Assembly (NCBI RefSeq): GCF_007164725.1
Contig: NZ_AP019697.1
Span: 788,001 to 852,000 of the forward strand
Length of the DNA stretch: 64,000 bases
DNA from: Dialister hominis
Lineage (GTDB): Bacteria > Bacillota > Negativicutes > Veillonellales > Dialisteraceae
Reading direction: 5' to 3'
Part shown: piece after piece, positions 46,432 to 55,132 of the stretch
How the letters are laid out: each line of letters starts with the position of its first letter
How positions within the stretch are numbered: the stretch's first letter is position 1
The notes under the pieces: generated by a model
What the model was told of the DNA's origin: nothing
Database searches by the model: none
Seen by the model: only the letters and a program-made list of their open reading frames with translations
Translations under genes and position numbers: made by a program

Positions 46432-47893
46432 GGTTCTTCACGCTTTCTTGTGGGATAAAAATAATAACATATAAAATTGGCATTGAAAAAGAGCATTATC
46501 TACTCCAAAATGTAAGTTGCCTAAAACTACGCACGGAGGTCGAATAATGCTCTTTTATTACCATAATGAAATCACTTTTAATTGTCAATATTATCGCACA
46601 GAAAATATCACTAACCATCCAAATCCTCATTGCCATACCCGAGTTACCAGTCTACGGACTGCCAGAGATTTTTCCTGTCCGCACTGTCACTCCCGTATGT
46701 ATAGTTATGGGGCTTTTTCTGTACTCATCAAGGATTTTCCAGATCTTCCTAAGCAAAAGAAGTATATAGAGTTCTCGGGGCACAGATTCCGCTGCACATC
46801 CTGCGGGGAGACCATAACGGAAGATATCCCCTGCCAATGCCCTTTCACACGCGTTACTTGGGATATGGCCTTGTGGATTATCCATCTGCTTAAGTGTCAT
46901 ACATCCATTTCTGCCATTTCGGCCATGCTCTCTGTACATTGGAGTACCATACAGAAAATACAAAAGCATATCATGGATAAGGCGTTGGCTGCCTTTGAAA
47001 CCTGCCTGAAGAAAAGTAACTATCGCCCACGGTATTTGGCCGTAGATGAGTTCGCTATCCATAAGGGCCATCGCTATGCCACCTGCGTTATGGATTTGGA
47101 AACGGGATTCATCTTGTGGGCCGGCCTGGGTCGCTCCATGGCAGATTTTGAGCACTTCTTTAAGAGCATTGGCCTTTCGCTTCTTTCCAGGCTAAAAGCG
47201 GTGGCCATGGATATGAACGCATCCTTTAACAGGCTGTTCCAGAAATATTGTCCGAAGGTCCCCATCGTTTATGACCGGTACCATATGCAGGCACAGTTTG
47301 GGCGTGATGTTATGGGAGCCGTGCGCCTGGAGGAAGCACAAAAGCATAGGCAGGAAGCAGAAGCATTAAAGGAATATACGAAAGAAACTAATAATCCAGA
47401 GCTCCAGAAGATGGCCAGGGAAAAGAGCCATGAAGAAAGGAAGCTTTATACCGAATTAAAGAAATCCCGATGGATACTGTTAAAGAAGGACGACCACCTG
47501 AATGAAAGGCAGAAAACTCATCTGTTGGATATCCTGAGCGAGCATAGGGATTTGGCGATTTGTTATGCCATGAAGCAGGAGATGACTCGTCTGTTCACAT
47601 TGACTGACTATGAAGAAGCTCTCGCCGGATGGACAAAATGGATTCAGGCTGGACTGGAGAGCGGGATTCCTGCCCTGGTAAAGTTTGCCCGGCAAAAGCA
47701 GAAGCGAATCAAGGGACTGGCTGCTCATGCCCTGTATCCTATCAATACGGGGAAGCTTGAAGGATTCAATAATAAGATCAAGGTACTAAAAAGAATCGGA
47801 TATGGGTACCGAAACATGGATTATTTCTTTACCCTTATCCGATTCCATTCTTTACCTAAAAATTATTCATCCCCCCAATTTCCGTGAAGAGCC
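46432..47893 (+). mobile_element. ISL3-family insertion sequence, complete
   Basis: A 1462-bp element bounded by the 8-bp direct repeat AATATTTT (46424-46431 and 47894-47901). Ends are imperfect inverted repeats: GGTTCTTCACGCTTTCTTGT on the left and, inward from the right, GGCTCTTCACGGAAATTGGG. It carries one transposase gene whose stop codon lies within the right repeat. The insertion is in non-coding DNA between fba and yajQ. Confidence 0.93.
46547..47887 (+). CDS. ISL3-family transposase
   Basis: A 446-residue protein: N-terminal zinc-finger region (CHTRVTSLRTARDFSCPHCHSRMYSYG; FRCTSCGETI), helix-turn-helix, then the DDE core with YLAVDEFAIHKGHRYATCV and VAMDMNASFNRLFQKYCPKVPIVYDRYHM, ending GKLEGFNNKIKVLKRIGYGYRN with the final Glu. 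Full length with no frameshift, so possibly active. ATG 46547 follows GGAGG. A 13-bp inverted repeat (46487-46499 with 46544-46556) would pair over the start codon in read-through transcripts. Confidence 0.94.
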   Translation: MLFYYHNEITFNCQYYRTENITNHPNPHCHTRVTSLRTARDFSCPHCHSRMYSYGAFSVLIKDFPDLPKQKKYIEFSGHRFRCTSCGETITEDIPCQCPFTRVTWDMALWIIHLLKCHTSISAISAMLSVHWSTIQKIQKHIMDKALAAFETCLKKSNYRPRYLAVDEFAIHKGHRYATCVMDLETGFILWAGLGRSMADFEHFFKSIGLSLLSRLKAVAMDMNASFNRLFQKYCPKVPIVYDRYHMQAQFGRDVMGAVRLEEAQKHRQEAEALKEYTKETNNPELQKMAREKSHEERKLYTELKKSRWILLKKDDHLNERQKTHLLDILSEHRDLAICYAMKQEMTRLFTLTDYEEALAGWTKWIQAGLESGIPALVKFARQKQKRIKGLAAHALYPINTGKLEGFNNKIKVLKRIGYGYRNMDYFFTLIRFHSLPKNYSSPQFP

Positions 47894-48089
47894 AATATTT
47901 TAGCATTTTGATAGAAAAAAGAAGTTAATTTATATAAATGATAGCAAATATTAAAAGTTGCCAATGCATGAGAAAAGATTTAGAATTTAATTAAAAGTTC
48001 TATTTTCCTTTGAATCCTATAGAAAAAATAAAGCATGTCAAAATTAATTGGAATTTAGCTAAAAATATAAATCCCGATGACGTTGAATA

Positions 48090-48098
48090 TGGTAAAAT
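48090..48098 (+). promoter_or_regulatory. Extended -10 promoter of yajQ and the cobalamin genes
   Basis: TGGTAAAAT, 82 nt before the yajQ ATG. The 47902-48089 stretch after the ISL3 element is AT-rich with no recognisable gene or cobalamin riboswitch. Confidence 0.45.
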
Positions 48099-48179
48099 GA
48101 AAAGGTATGGTTTTCCTTTATTATAAGGTGAACTTCACAAGCGTAACAAACTTTCACAATATATAGACAGGAGGTTGCT

Positions 48180-48671
48180 ATGGCAAAGGATTATTCATTC
48201 GATGTTGTTTGCCGCACAGATATGCAGGAAGTGGCTAATGCGGTCAATCAGGCGTCCAAGGAAATAGGTACGAGGTACGATTTCAAGGGGAGCAAAAGCT
48301 CTGTCACTTTAGATGACGGTCATATTACTTTAATTGGTGATGATGATTTCAAGCTGAGATTGGTCAGGGAAATCATTAACGGCAAGCTTGTCAAGAGAGG
48401 CATTTCTCTGAAAAATTTAAAAGAGCAGAAGAAGGAAGCTGCTGCCGGGGGAACTGTACGTCAGGTACTTGAACTCCAAAATGGAATCTCATCAGAGCTT
48501 GCAAAAGAAATTGTCAAAGAGGTCAAAGGTTCCAAGATTAAAGTCGCTGCTAAAATTAACGGTGATGAAGTTCGTGTAACAGGGAAAGACAAAGATGATC
48601 TCCAGGCATGCATTGCCTTTTTGAAGAAGCTGGATCTTCCGGCTGATTTGCAGTTTGTAAACTATAGATAA
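48180..48671 (+). CDS. yajQ: YajQ-family nucleotide-binding protein
   Basis: A 163-residue protein with two ferredoxin-like repeats: MAKDYSFDVVCRTDMQEVANAVNQASKEIGTRYDFKGSKSSV and a second half around AAKINGDEVRVTGKDKDDLQACIAFLKK. YajQ proteins bind nucleotides, and cyclic di-GMP in some species. AGGAGG lies before ATG 48180. It ends 14 nt before cbiD and is probably co-transcribed with it, which is not a usual pairing. Confidence 0.93.
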   Translation: MAKDYSFDVVCRTDMQEVANAVNQASKEIGTRYDFKGSKSSVTLDDGHITLIGDDDFKLRLVREIINGKLVKRGISLKNLKEQKKEAAAGGTVRQVLELQNGISSELAKEIVKEVKGSKIKVAAKINGDEVRVTGKDKDDLQACIAFLKKLDLPADLQFVNYR

Positions 48672-48685
48672 TCGAGGGAGTTATA

Positions 48686-49801
48686 ATGACGCCAGAGGAA
48701 ATGATAGGTAGAACGTTAAGGGAAGGCCATACGACAGGAGCTACGGCTGCTGGCGCAATGAAGGCCGCGATTCTTGCCATCAGAGGAGAATTTCCGAAGC
48801 AAGTATCAGTATTATCCCCGCAAAGGAAAGAAATTGTTATTCCGGTCGAATCTGCATCTGCAGAGGGTACTGTCGGCACGGCTACCTGCATTAAGGATGC
48901 CGGAGATGATTTGGACTGCACGAATGGCACTCCCATTGTTGTCACTGTCGAACTGACTGACACCAAGGGTATGGAACTGAAAGCAGGAAAGGGAGTCGGT
49001 ATCGTAACCAGACCCGGACTGCAGGTCAAGATAGGAAAGCCTGCAATCAATCCGGGCCCGCAGATCATGCTCCGCTATGTTTTTGAAGAACTCATCGGAA
49101 AAGACAAGGGATGCATCGTTACGATATCTATTCCTGAAGGGGAAGAGCTGGCGAAACAGACTTTAAACCCGGCAATCGGGATTAAAGGCGGCATCTCTGT
49201 ACTGGGGACGACAGGAATTGTAAAACCGATGAGTGAGGATGCATATAAGAGATCTTTGGCACCGCAGGTGCCGGTTGTCTGGGCAGACGGATACAGGACG
49301 GCTGTGCTCTGCCCCGGACGCATCGGTGAAAACGCTGCTAAAATAATGGGAATTCCGGAAGGAGCCATTATTGAAACCAGCAATTTCATTGGGTTTATGA
49401 TGGAGCAGTGCATTGCACGCGGCTTTGAAAAGATGATCCTTGTGGGTCATATGGGAAAATTGGTCAAGGTCGCATCAGGCAGTTTCCATACGTATAATCG
49501 AAACAGCGATGGCAGAATGGAGACAATGGCGGCATATGCAGCTGCAAATGGGGCATCAAAAGAAGTCGTACGTGAAATTTTAGATTGCAATACGACAGAT
49601 GGTGCAGCTATTATTATTCACAGAGAACATCTTGATATGATTTATTCACAGATGGCAGAAAGAGCCCAGGTAAGATCCGAACGCTATATTTTTGGAAAAT
49701 CAAGAGTGGGTGTCATATTTGCCGGGATGGATGGAACCATTCAGGCAGTCAGCTCACATGCTAAGGATATATTGGAGGAAGAGGGATGGAACATACATTA
49801 A
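48686..49801 (+). CDS. cbiD: Cobalt-precorrin-5B C1-methyltransferase
   Basis: A 371-residue protein: LREGHTTGATAAGAMKAAILAI at the N terminus, VGIVTRPGLQVKIGKPAINPGP, and GHMGKLVKVASGSFHTYNRNSDGRMETMAAYAA in the C-terminal half, all typical of CbiD. It methylates C1 in the oxygen-independent B12 pathway and marks this as the anaerobic route. It is the first of eight contiguous cbi genes and overlaps cbiE by 16 nt. Confidence 0.96.
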   Translation: MTPEEMIGRTLREGHTTGATAAGAMKAAILAIRGEFPKQVSVLSPQRKEIVIPVESASAEGTVGTATCIKDAGDDLDCTNGTPIVVTVELTDTKGMELKAGKGVGIVTRPGLQVKIGKPAINPGPQIMLRYVFEELIGKDKGCIVTISIPEGEELAKQTLNPAIGIKGGISVLGTTGIVKPMSEDAYKRSLAPQVPVVWADGYRTAVLCPGRIGENAAKIMGIPEGAIIETSNFIGFMMEQCIARGFEKMILVGHMGKLVKVASGSFHTYNRNSDGRMETMAAYAAANGASKEVVREILDCNTTDGAAIIIHREHLDMIYSQMAERAQVRSERYIFGKSRVGVIFAGMDGTIQAVSSHAKDILEEEGWNIH

Positions 49802-50409
49802 TTGTTGCAGGCATAGGGCCGGGAGGAAAGGATTTTATTCTTCCCAAAGCTCTGACTGCAATAAAACGTGCTCATTACCTCGTCGGAGGTCACAGGGCGC
49901 TTTCTGATTATGCATCTGAAAATCAAGAGACTTATGCCGTTACGGGTAAACTCGCACCTCTTGCACAGTGGATTAAAGAGGCTCTCAGTAAAGATGATGT
50001 AGTTGTCATGGTCAGTGGTGATCCGGGATACTATAGTCTTCTTCCCTGGCTGAAGAAACAGTTTCCGGAGTGTCCTTTGACTGTTATTCCCGGAATATCT
50101 TCTGTGCAGGCCGCATACTGCGCTTTGGCACAGCCATGGCAGGGATCTGAATGGCTGAGTTTTCACGGCCGTGTTCCGGATGATGACAAGCTTATGTTTT
50201 CTGAAGGCAGGAAATTATCCTTTTTAACGGACGGTGTACATAATCCTGCTTTTATAGCGGAATATCTTATGGGCAAGGGCTGGCCCGGCGAGACACCGGC
50301 TTCTGCCTGCGAACATCTATCTTACGAGAATCAGCACATTGTTACGTCAACTTTGTCTGAAATTGCAAAGCTGGATGGATTTGAAGAATCGGTAATGGTG
50401 GTGGGATAA
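49786..50409 (+). CDS. cbiE: Cobalt-precorrin-7 C5-methyltransferase
   Basis: A 207-residue tetrapyrrole methylase: LIVAGIGPGGKDFILPKALTAIKRA with the glycine loop, VGGHRALSDYA, VVMVSGDPGYYSLLPWLK as the SAM-binding motif, and VIPGISSVQAAYCALAQPW. It corresponds to the N-terminal half of CobL; cbiT downstream supplies the other half. ATG 49786 follows GGAGGAAGAGG. Its TAA shares one base with the cbiT ATG. Confidence 0.94.
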   Translation: MEHTLIVAGIGPGGKDFILPKALTAIKRAHYLVGGHRALSDYASENQETYAVTGKLAPLAQWIKEALSKDDVVVMVSGDPGYYSLLPWLKKQFPECPLTVIPGISSVQAAYCALAQPWQGSEWLSFHGRVPDDDKLMFSEGRKLSFLTDGVHNPAFIAEYLMGKGWPGETPASACEHLSYENQHIVTSTLSEIAKLDGFEESVMVVG

Positions 50410-50981
50410 TGGCAGCATTCGGAATTGAAGATTCAGAATTTATACGTGGGAAGGTGCCCATGACAAAAGCTGAAATCAGGGCTATGGTCATGGTTAAAGC
50501 TGCAATCCAGGATAACGATATCGTTGCTGATATTGGTGCAGGAACCGGCTCATTGACCATAGAAGCAGCTTTATGTGCAAAGTCCGGCAAGGTCTTTGCG
50601 ATTGAAAAGAATCCTGAGGGCATTCAGTTAATTAAGCAGAATGCAGAAAAGTTTGGCTACCAAAATATCATTGCAATCGAAGGCAGCGCACCTGATGCAA
50701 TGGATGGACTTCCACCTCTTGATGTAATTATCATAGGCGGCACCAGCGGCAATATGCATAAAATATTGGATAATGCGGAAAATCTCTTGAAAAAAGGCGG
50801 AAGAATCGTACTGACCGCAGTCACAGCTGAGACTACGGGTGAAGTTGTCAGAGAATTCAAAGACCGCCCTTTCAAGTTTGAGGGATTCCAGATGCAGATC
50901 AATCGTCTCCGCAAGCTGGGGAGATATCATCTTTTCGATCCGCAGAGTCCAGTTTTTATATTTACAGCAACTAAAATTTGA
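50409..50981 (+). CDS. cbiT: Cobalt-precorrin-6B C15-methyltransferase (decarboxylating)
   Basis: A 190-residue class I methyltransferase. IRGKVPMTKAEIRAMVMVKAAIQDNDIVADIGAGTGSLTIEAAL holds the SAM-binding loop (DIGAGTG), and DVIIIGGTSGNMHKIL follows. It methylates C15 and removes the C12 acetate carboxyl, acting with CbiE. It starts on the cbiE stop codon and is followed by cbiF after 9 nt. Confidence 0.95.
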   Translation: MAAFGIEDSEFIRGKVPMTKAEIRAMVMVKAAIQDNDIVADIGAGTGSLTIEAALCAKSGKVFAIEKNPEGIQLIKQNAEKFGYQNIIAIEGSAPDAMDGLPPLDVIIIGGTSGNMHKILDNAENLLKKGGRIVLTAVTAETTGEVVREFKDRPFKFEGFQMQINRLRKLGRYHLFDPQSPVFIFTATKI

Positions 50982-50990
50982 GGAGGATTT

Positions 50991-51767
50991 ATGTTAGGGA
51001 AACTTTACTTTATCGGCGCCGGTCCGGGAGACCCGGAATTAATCACGGTCAAGGGAAAAAGAATCATTTCTGAAGCAGATGTAATCATCTATGCTGGTTC
51101 TCTGGTTAATCCGGAAGTATTGAACTGCAGGAAAAATGGTGCTGTTGTTTATAACAGTGCAGAAATGAATCTGGACGAAGTGTTGAAAGTTGAATTGGAA
51201 GCTTTAAATAAGGGGCTTGAAGTCGCTCGTGTTCATACAGGCGATCCGGCTATCTATGGTGCGATTCAGGAACAGATGGATGGTCTCCGTGCTGCCGGCA
51301 TCAACGAAGAACAGTTTGAAGTCATTCCTGGAGTCAGCTCTTTCCTTGCAACTGCAGCTGCTTTGAAGCAGGAATACACACTGCCTTCCATATCGCAGAC
51401 TGTTATTATTACCCGTATGGAAGGAAGAACACCAGTGCCTCCAAAGGAAAAATTAGCTTCTTTGGCTGCGCATCAGGCAACCATGTGCATTTTCCTTTCT
51501 GTTCAGGCGATCGATAAAGTAATGAGCACTCTTAAAGAAGGCGGTTATCCGGGAGATACACCTGTGGCTATCGTATCCAGAGCCAGCTGGCCTGACCAGA
51601 GAATTTTCCGCGGTACGATTGATACGATTGCTGATATCCTTCATAAAGCAGGGGTTGTCAGACAGGCCATGATCGTCGTTGGCAAAGTTCTTGACACAGA
51701 CTATGAACTTTCTAAGTTGTATGACAGCAAATTTACCACGATGTTCCGTAAAGGGACTGAAGACTAA
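50991..51767 (+). CDS. cbiF: Cobalt-precorrin-4 C11-methyltransferase
   Basis: A 258-residue tetrapyrrole methylase: LYFIGAGPGDPELITVKGKRII, VIIYAGSLVNPEVL, VARVHTGDPAIYGAIQEQMD, VIPGVSSFLATAAALKQEYTLPSISQTVIITRMEGRTPVP. These are the CbiF/CobM signatures. It has AGGAGG ahead of ATG 50991. Its stop shares a base with the cbiG ATG. Confidence 0.96.
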   Translation: MLGKLYFIGAGPGDPELITVKGKRIISEADVIIYAGSLVNPEVLNCRKNGAVVYNSAEMNLDEVLKVELEALNKGLEVARVHTGDPAIYGAIQEQMDGLRAAGINEEQFEVIPGVSSFLATAAALKQEYTLPSISQTVIITRMEGRTPVPPKEKLASLAAHQATMCIFLSVQAIDKVMSTLKEGGYPGDTPVAIVSRASWPDQRIFRGTIDTIADILHKAGVVRQAMIVVGKVLDTDYELSKLYDSKFTTMFRKGTED

Positions 51768-52837
51768 TGAAATATGCCATTGTTTCTGTTTCGAAAACCG
51801 GTGCCCGGTTAGGCGCAAAAGTCAAAGCGGGCATTTCGGGTGATGGAACCCTGTATGAAAGAGCGGGATCGGAAAGTGGTCAGGTAGCCGTTTATTTCAA
51901 GAGAACGATGGATCTTATTACCGAAATATTCGCGCTTTATGACGGGATCATTTTCATCATGGCATCTGGAATTGCAGTGAGAGCCATAGCGTCTCATGTA
52001 GTCAGCAAGGCCAGCGACCCTGCGGTTCTGGTTATGGATGAGTGCGGAATTCACTGTATCTCGCTATTGTCAGGACATTTAGGCGGAGCCAATGCGTGGG
52101 CAAGAGAAGTAGCTGCAGCAACTGGTGCCGAAGCGGTCATAACTACAGCAACGGATGTTCATGACCATAAGGCTCCGGATGATATTTCCCGCGAATTGAT
52201 GATGAGAGTCGAGCCATTGCAGGCTTTGAAGCCGGTAAACAGTTTAATTGCTGAAGGCAAAGTATTTGCCTGGTTCCTCGATTCAGAAATACCGGATGCA
52301 GATATCATAAGGAACAAACTAGATAAGCTCGGTATAGAGTGTTTAGATATAAATCTTCTCTCAAAAGCAGATTATGCAGGCTGTGCAGTTATATCCGAGA
52401 AAAGTTTCAATATATCCAAGCCTCACGTTTATTTGCGCCCTAAAAACCTGTATATCGGGATAGGATGTAAACGCGGCACTCCCGAGAAGAATATATATGA
52501 TGCTTTTCAGGATTGCCTGAAGAAAATAGGGGCTTGTGAATATCAGGTAGTTTCTCTTGCCAGTGTAGATTTGAAGGCGGATGAAAAGGGACTGCTTGAT
52601 TTTGCCAGGCACATGAATTTGCCTATACATTTTTATAGGCCTGAAGAATTAAAAATAATCACGGATGAGTATCAGTTGGAAAAGTCATCATTCGTAGAAA
52701 AAACAATAGGAGTTGGAAACGTATGTCAATCAGCAGCACTAATGGAATCAGCAAAGGGCCGAACAATTCTTCCGAAAACAAAGTATGTGGGGGTAACAGT
52801 GGCAGCAGCCATGGGGTTATCTACGTTATCGGAATAG
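51767..52837 (+). CDS. cbiG: Cobalt-precorrin 5A hydrolase
   Basis: A 356-residue protein that opens the delta-lactone ring of cobalt-precorrin-5A, releasing acetaldehyde. The N-terminal region has IIFIMASGIAVRAIASHVVSKASDPAVLVMDECG and ISLLSGHLGGANAWAREVA; the C-terminal domain has LYIGIGCKRGTPEKNIYDAF and ends VPKTKYVGV-like (ILPKTKYVGVTVAAAMG). The C-terminal end is conserved, so the frame to 52837 is real, yet the cbiH start codon lies 115 nt before this stop. Confidence 0.94.
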   Translation: MKYAIVSVSKTGARLGAKVKAGISGDGTLYERAGSESGQVAVYFKRTMDLITEIFALYDGIIFIMASGIAVRAIASHVVSKASDPAVLVMDECGIHCISLLSGHLGGANAWAREVAAATGAEAVITTATDVHDHKAPDDISRELMMRVEPLQALKPVNSLIAEGKVFAWFLDSEIPDADIIRNKLDKLGIECLDINLLSKADYAGCAVISEKSFNISKPHVYLRPKNLYIGIGCKRGTPEKNIYDAFQDCLKKIGACEYQVVSLASVDLKADEKGLLDFARHMNLPIHFYRPEELKIITDEYQLEKSSFVEKTIGVGNVCQSAALMESAKGRTILPKTKYVGVTVAAAMGLSTLSE

Positions 52838-53547
52838 GACCAGGATATAAGGAAGAAATGACACCAAGAGCTGTCGACGCTCTTGAACAGTCTGATATCA
52901 TTGTCGGATACAATACTTATATTGCTCTCATAAAAGATCTTATCGGTGATAAGGAAGTAGTCGGCAATGGCATGCGCCAGGAAGTGGACCGCTGCCAGAA
53001 GGCTGTCGATCTGGCCGTCGAAGGCAATAAGGTCGCAGTTGTTTCTTCCGGGGATCCGGGTGTTTATGGCATGGCCGGACTGGTTCTGGAACTCATCCAG
53101 AAAGTTGATGCACAGAAGAGACCGGAATGCATTGTCATTCCTGGCCTTACCGCTGCGAATACCTCTGCAGCTGCTTTGGGAGCACCTCTCATGCATGACT
53201 ATGCAGTTATCAGCCTTTCCGATCTTATGACTCCGTGGAATCAGATCAAAAAGAGAGCTGATTTTGCAGCTCAGGGTGATTTTGTTATTGCCATTTACAA
53301 TCCTAAGAGCCGCGGCCGTGCTACATACCTGAATGAGATCAGAGATATTGTCATGAAATATCGCAAGCCTGAAACTCCGGTAGGCATCGTCCGCAAGGCC
53401 GGACGTCCGGGAATGAACTGGACGATCACGGATCTTGAAAAACTTCCTGATGAAGATGTCGACATGCAGTCCACGGTTATCATCGGAAACAGCAATACCT
53501 ATGTAGCTGATGGCAAAATGATTACTCCAAGGGGGTACAAGCTTTGA
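52723..53547 (+). CDS. cbiH: Cobalt-precorrin-3B C17-methyltransferase
   Basis: A 274-residue tetrapyrrole methylase. The conserved domain begins only at residue 32 (VIYVIGIGPGYKEEMTPRA), followed by VVSSGDPGVYGMAGLVLE and VIPGLTAANTSAAALGAPLMHDYAVISLSDLMTPW. The first 31 residues are Ser/Asn/Gly-rich and are encoded in a second frame over the 3' end of cbiG. No ATG, GTG or TTG lies between 52723 and the conserved domain, and TAGGAGT is nine bases before ATG 52723, so the 115-nt overlap appears genuine. Confidence 0.92.
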   Translation: MSISSTNGISKGPNNSSENKVCGGNSGSSHGVIYVIGIGPGYKEEMTPRAVDALEQSDIIVGYNTYIALIKDLIGDKEVVGNGMRQEVDRCQKAVDLAVEGNKVAVVSSGDPGVYGMAGLVLELIQKVDAQKRPECIVIPGLTAANTSAAALGAPLMHDYAVISLSDLMTPWNQIKKRADFAAQGDFVIAIYNPKSRGRATYLNEIRDIVMKYRKPETPVGIVRKAGRPGMNWTITDLEKLPDEDVDMQSTVIIGNSNTYVADGKMITPRGYKL

Positions 53548-54362
53548 TTTGGATTATTTCCGGAACTCAGGACGGACGAGAACTTGGCGCCGAACTTGCT
53601 GATCGGGAAAATTTGAAGAACCCGGATGAACGAAAGGGGATCCTTATGACGGTCGTAAGCCAGTATGGCAAAGTTTTGGCCGAACATACCGGAATTGATA
53701 TAGAGGTCGGGCGTTTCACGAAGCCTGATATGGTCCGTATTATTCATGATAAGGATATCGAATTGATTATAGACGCCAGCCATCCTTATGCCGCAATTGT
53801 CTCTGAGACGGCTTTCAGTGCATGCAGGGAAACCGGTATCCAGTATATCCGTTACGAAAGACCTGAAATTCCTCTGCCGGATTACGATAAACTTTACGTA
53901 GTAAAAGACGAAAATGAGGCGGCCGAACTGGCAGGACGTTTGGGAAACAGCATCCTCCTTACGACGGGATCCAAGACACTCAGCACATTTGTCAATTCCA
54001 AAGCCCTCGAAGGCAAAGAAATATGGGCGAGAGTACTTCCCACTTCCGGTGTAGTCAAAATGTGTGAAGAACTCGGCATGAAAGCTAAGAATATACTGGC
54101 AGTGCAGGGACCGTTCTCCTATGAGATGAACATGGCAATGATTCATGATTACAAAGCTGATGTTCTGATTACAAAGAACAGCGGATTAGTGGGAGGCAGC
54201 GATAAAAAGCTTGAGGCTGCTATGAGCGCAGGCATTGCTGTTATAGTTATCGAAAAACCGAAGTCTGTACTTACCGGAGTGCCTGTTTTTAACAATACGC
54301 AGGATGTATTGAGTTATATGGAGGATCACTATGGACTTTATAAAGAACCCAAGAGCAATTGA
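53544..54362 (+). CDS. cbiJ: Cobalt-precorrin-6A reductase
   Basis: A 272-residue protein: MIWIISGTQDGRELGAELAD, TVVSQYGKVLAEH, IDIEVGRFTKPDMVRIIHDKDIELIIDASHPYA, YIRYERPEIPLP and ILAVQGPFSYEMNMAMIHDYKADVLITKNSG (CbiJ/CobK signatures). It reduces the ring with NADH or NADPH. The start is TTG 53544, overlapping the cbiH stop, with AAGGGGG upstream. It overlaps cbiC by 32 nt. Confidence 0.93.
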   Translation: MIWIISGTQDGRELGAELADRENLKNPDERKGILMTVVSQYGKVLAEHTGIDIEVGRFTKPDMVRIIHDKDIELIIDASHPYAAIVSETAFSACRETGIQYIRYERPEIPLPDYDKLYVVKDENEAAELAGRLGNSILLTTGSKTLSTFVNSKALEGKEIWARVLPTSGVVKMCEELGMKAKNILAVQGPFSYEMNMAMIHDYKADVLITKNSGLVGGSDKKLEAAMSAGIAVIVIEKPKSVLTGVPVFNNTQDVLSYMEDHYGLYKEPKSN

Positions 54363-54993
54363 AGAAAAGAGCATGGATTTGATTGATCCATTTATTTCTG
54401 ATATTGATTTAACTGATGAAGAAGTTACCGTTTATTCACGGATGATTCATGCGTCCGGAGATGTAGACTACGGTCATCTTATTCGTACGAGCGAGAATGC
54501 TGTAGAAGAGGGCATCAAAGCATTAGCTAAAGGCTGCAATATCTATTGCGATGTTAATATGGTTAAAGCCGGCATCAACAAGAATGCACTGAAAGTTCTG
54601 GGAAGTGAAGTATTCTGCCGTGTTTCCGATCCGGAAATTGCTAAAATCGCAAAAGAAAAGAATATTGCCCGCTCCATGGCCGCAATGAATTCTTTCGGAA
54701 CTGATCTGAATGGCGCTATTATTGCTGTAGGCAATGCTCCGACGGCCCTTTATGAAGCTATCCGCATGACACTGGAAGATGGAATTAAGCCGGCGCTGAT
54801 TATCGGCATCCCGGTTGGCTTTGTAGGAGCTGCTGACTCCAAGGAACAGCTGATCAGGAAAGCTCCGTGCCCTTATATCACAGTAAGAGGCACGAAAGGC
54901 GGAAGTTCCATCGTGGCATCCTGCGTCAATGCACTTATGTACAATCTGGTAAAACGCGATAACATGCTTTATATAGAAGGCAAAAAGAAATAA
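54331..54993 (+). CDS. cbiC: Cobalt-precorrin-8 methylmutase
   Basis: A 220-residue protein: AIEEKSMDLIDPFI, VYSRMIHASGDVDYGHLI (with the catalytic His), IYCDVNMVKAGINK, IIAVGNAPTALYEAIRM and ALIIGIPVGFVGAADSKEQL. It shifts the C11 methyl to C12 to give cobyrinate. Last gene of the cbi run, closed by a terminator. Ribosome site GGAGG at 54320 inside cbiJ. Confidence 0.96.
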   Translation: MDFIKNPRAIEEKSMDLIDPFISDIDLTDEEVTVYSRMIHASGDVDYGHLIRTSENAVEEGIKALAKGCNIYCDVNMVKAGINKNALKVLGSEVFCRVSDPEIAKIAKEKNIARSMAAMNSFGTDLNGAIIAVGNAPTALYEAIRMTLEDGIKPALIIGIPVGFVGAADSKEQLIRKAPCPYITVRGTKGGSSIVASCVNALMYNLVKRDNMLYIEGKKK

Positions 54994-55000
54994 CTCTTGA

Positions 55001-55037
55001 GAAGCACTGATGCGCATTGGAGATCAGTGCTTCTTTC
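55001..55037 (+). terminator. Rho-independent terminator after cbiC
   Basis: GAAGCACTGAT (55001-55011) pairs perfectly with ATCAGTGCTTC (55023-55033), followed by TTTCT. The following 95 nt to the permease show no clear promoter or riboswitch. Confidence 0.85.
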
Positions 55038-55132
55038 TATAGCTGTTTCTGGTGCTCTGAATCATGTGGTTCAATAATGATTTGCCTAACTTTTGTCTCA
55101 AAGGCCGCTGGCTTTACTAGGAGGAAAATTAT

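Noticed and set aside
46302-46547. 81-codon ORF running into the ISL3 element
   Set aside because: It crosses the insertion boundary at 46432 and has no ribosome site, so it is a chance frame.
47902-48179. Cobalamin riboswitch before yajQ-cbiD
   Set aside because: No B12 box or core motifs could be found here or in the gap before the transporter at 55038-55132.
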